A stretch of 6,369 nt of DNA, from NCBI GenBank assembly GCA_015486895.1, contig WFQT01000322.1, positions 1 through 6,369 of the forward strand, read 5' to 3'. The notes under the pieces are model-generated. The model saw only the letters and a program-made list of their open reading frames with translations, ran no database searches and was not told where the DNA came from. The stretch's first letter is position 1; the number at the start of each line of letters is the position of its first letter. The translations under genes were made by a program, and so were the position numbers. This DNA comes from Anaerolineae bacterium (GTDB taxonomy: Bacteria; Chloroflexota; Anaerolineae; JAADDB01). Below, one piece after another: positions 5,046 to 6,369 of the stretch.

Positions 5046-6209
5046 ATGTGGTACTTTGTTTCACCGCAAATCATCTTTGGTGAGGATGCTTTAGATGCTT
5101 TAGACGAAATCCAGGGTAAACGGGCCCTCATCGTTACCGATAGCACTCTGGTCAAGCTGGGCCTGGTGGAAAAGATTCTGCCCCATCTGAAAACAGCCGG
5201 ATTAGAAAGTCGCGTTTTCGACGCCGTTGAACCTGAGCCCAGCGTGCAGACAGTGCTACGAGGAGCCGAAATAGCCCGGGACTATGCCCCTGATTGGATC
5301 ATTGGCCTCGGTGGCGGCTCTGCCATGGACGCTGCTAAAGCCATTTGGGTGCTAGATGAGCGCCCGGATATGACCCCTGGGGAAATCAATCCCTTTGTCC
5401 ATTTAGGCCTGCGCCAGAAGGCGCGACTCATCACCATTCCCACCACTAGTGGCACCGGCGCCGAGGCGACCTGGGCTATCGTCCTCACTGACACGAAAGA
5501 GCAACGGAAGATGGGGTTGGGCAATCGGGAAAACGTGGCTGACATCGCCATTGTCGACCCGGTCATGGCCGCGGGGATGCCGCCGCAACTGACAGCCGAT
5601 ACTGGCTTAGACGCATTGACCCACGCTGTGGAGGGATACACATGTACATGGCATTCTGATTTGACCGATGGCCTTTGCATCCAGGCGGCGCGTGCGGTCT
5701 TTCGCTACCTGCCCCAGGCAGTCGCCGACGGTAGCGACATGGAAGCGAGAGAGAGAATGCACAACGCGGCCACCGTTGCTGGCCTCGGCTTTGGCAACGC
5801 GATGGCTTCAATTGCCCACGCTATGGGCCACGCTTTTGGCGCCTTGTTCCACGTTCCTCACGGCCGCTCTGTCTCCATTTTCCTGCCCTACACAGTCGAG
5901 TTTGGCGGTAAGGAAGCACCGGACCGGTTTGCCGATTTAGCGCATATCATTGGCTGTTCGGCAGCGGTGGGAGAAGAGGGAGCTCGCGCTTTTGCCGGCT
6001 GCCTGCGTGCACTCACCAAGCAGGTGGGCAATCCTATTAGCGTTGCTGAAACCGGTATTCTTCGCCATGACTTCGTCGCTCAGATGGAAACTCTGGTGGA
6101 CCATGCTTTCAACGACACGCAAATCATTACCAGTGTCCGTACCCCGGACTACGATGAGCTGCAAAAATTGTTCCTGTATGCTTACGATGGTCTACCTGTG
6201 AATTTCTAA
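5046..6209 (+). CDS. Iron-containing (group III) alcohol dehydrogenase, 387 aa
   Basis: Cytosolic metal-dependent NAD(P)-linked dehydrogenase interconverting an alcohol and its aldehyde or ketone. The N-terminal nucleotide-binding half carries GKRALIVTDS (24-33), the dinucleotide loop GLGGGSAMDAAKA (87-99) and TIPTTSGTGAEAT (130-142). The C-terminal helical half carries the metal ligands: D189 and H193 in DTGLDALTHAVEGY, H258 in AHAMGHAFG, and H272 in VPHGRS. These match Asp196, His200, His263 and His277 of E. coli FucO with the same spacing, so the enzyme should be active. Length is normal for the stand-alone family, unlike the aldehyde dehydrogenase fusion AdhE. Substrate cannot be read from sequence; it could be a simple alcohol, a diol or 4-hydroxybutyrate-like. 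Its neighbour 132 bp downstream appears to be an aldehyde:ferredoxin oxidoreductase, suggesting a joint alcohol-aldehyde-acid route. No terminator separates the two. Confidence 0.95.
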   Translation: MWYFVSPQIIFGEDALDALDEIQGKRALIVTDSTLVKLGLVEKILPHLKTAGLESRVFDAVEPEPSVQTVLRGAEIARDYAPDWIIGLGGGSAMDAAKAIWVLDERPDMTPGEINPFVHLGLRQKARLITIPTTSGTGAEATWAIVLTDTKEQRKMGLGNRENVADIAIVDPVMAAGMPPQLTADTGLDALTHAVEGYTCTWHSDLTDGLCIQAARAVFRYLPQAVADGSDMEARERMHNAATVAGLGFGNAMASIAHAMGHAFGALFHVPHGRSVSIFLPYTVEFGGKEAPDRFADLAHIIGCSAAVGEEGARAFAGCLRALTKQVGNPISVAETGILRHDFVAQMETLVDHAFNDTQIITSVRTPDYDELQKLFLYAYDGLPVNF

Positions 6210-6234
6210 AGCTTGCACGCGGCTAAGCACTATC

Positions 6235-6283
6235 CAACACGCAACACGCAATACGCAACACGCAACACGCAACACGCAATACG
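6235..6283 (+). repeat. Seven-copy tandem heptamer CAAYACG between ADH and AOR genes
   Basis: Seven uninterrupted 7-bp units. Units 1, 2, 4, 5 and 6 are CAACACG and units 3 and 7 are CAATACG, followed by a decaying AAATAC. It begins 25 bp after the ADH stop and ends 58 bp before the next ATG. The heptamer period recalls the short tandemly repeated sequences (STRR) described in heterocystous cyanobacteria; similar 'acacgcaatacgc' text is, from memory, common in Anaerolineae. There are no spacers, so it is not a CRISPR array. Copy number probably varies by slippage. Confidence 0.9.
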
Positions 6284-6341
6284 AAATACATCATTTGTCA
6301 CTACAGAGCACACCAATGCTCCCGACAAAAGGAAAAGCAAC

Positions 6342-6369
6342 ATGAACGGATATATGGGGAAAATTCTAC
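6342..6369 (+). CDS. N-terminus of a probable aldehyde:ferredoxin oxidoreductase, cut by the window edge
   Basis: The ATG at 6342 has AAGGA with an 8-nt gap and opens MNGYMGKIL before the sequence ends. This closely follows the start of tungsten-containing aldehyde:ferredoxin oxidoreductases (typically M-x-G-Y-x-G-K-I-L-R-V-D-L), which oxidise aldehydes to carboxylic acids with ferredoxin, or reduce acids when driven backwards. Only nine residues are visible, so the call depends on this pattern and on the adjacent alcohol dehydrogenase. The enzyme would be cytosolic, with a tungstopterin and a [4Fe-4S] cluster. It is probably transcribed with the dehydrogenase, because I see no terminator or clear promoter between them. 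Confidence 0.55.

Noticed and set aside
6235..6283. CRISPR-like or iteron array
   Set aside because: Units are only 7 bp and contiguous without spacers, and there are no cas or replication genes nearby.

Overview
The window reads as bacterial chromosome with about half G+C and ordinary gene density. The relatives I can name point loosely to Chloroflexota (Anaerolineae-like) or another environmental, probably anaerobic, lineage. The clues are noncoding text of the 'acgcagagacgcaaag' and 'ccacagatt...' interspersed-repeat kind, a heptamer tandem array of the 'caacacg' type, and an apparent tungsten-type aldehyde oxidoreductase next to an iron alcohol dehydrogenase. The taxonomic guess is weak and rests on memory of similar repeats, not on a search.

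Left part (1-2640, minus strand): a tightly packed polysaccharide-type operon read right to left. It holds a possible tiny ORF (2488-2637), a GT4 glycosyltransferase with an intact E-x7-E motif (1367-2485), a second GT4 glycosyltransferase 10 bp downstream (106-1356), and the first 27 codons of a membrane protein that runs off the left edge (1-82).

Middle (2638-4446): about 560 bp of repeat mosaic, then a DedA-family membrane protein on the minus strand (3203-3859), then about 590 bp without a large gene. An exact 41-bp direct repeat lies on both sides of the DedA gene (3082-3122 and 4217-4257). A 34-codon minus-strand ORF (4253-4357) ends inside the second copy and faces the promoter region of the next gene.

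Right part (4447-6369, plus strand): an SCP-2 (sterol carrier/lipid-binding) domain protein with an ideal ribosome binding site and a strong intrinsic terminator. It is followed by a perfect GC-rich hairpin, an iron-containing alcohol dehydrogenase with all metal ligands, a seven-copy 7-bp tandem array, and the first nine codons of what looks like an aldehyde:ferredoxin oxidoreductase. ADH plus AOR suggests alcohol/aldehyde/acid interconversion linked to NAD(P)H and ferredoxin; the link to the SCP-2 protein is by position only.

I did not find a convincing new defence, mobile or RNA system. The points most worth a second look are the repeat pair around DedA, two small ORFs hidden in 'intergenic' DNA, the SCP-2/ADH/AOR grouping, and an apparent excess of the palindrome GCCGGC.
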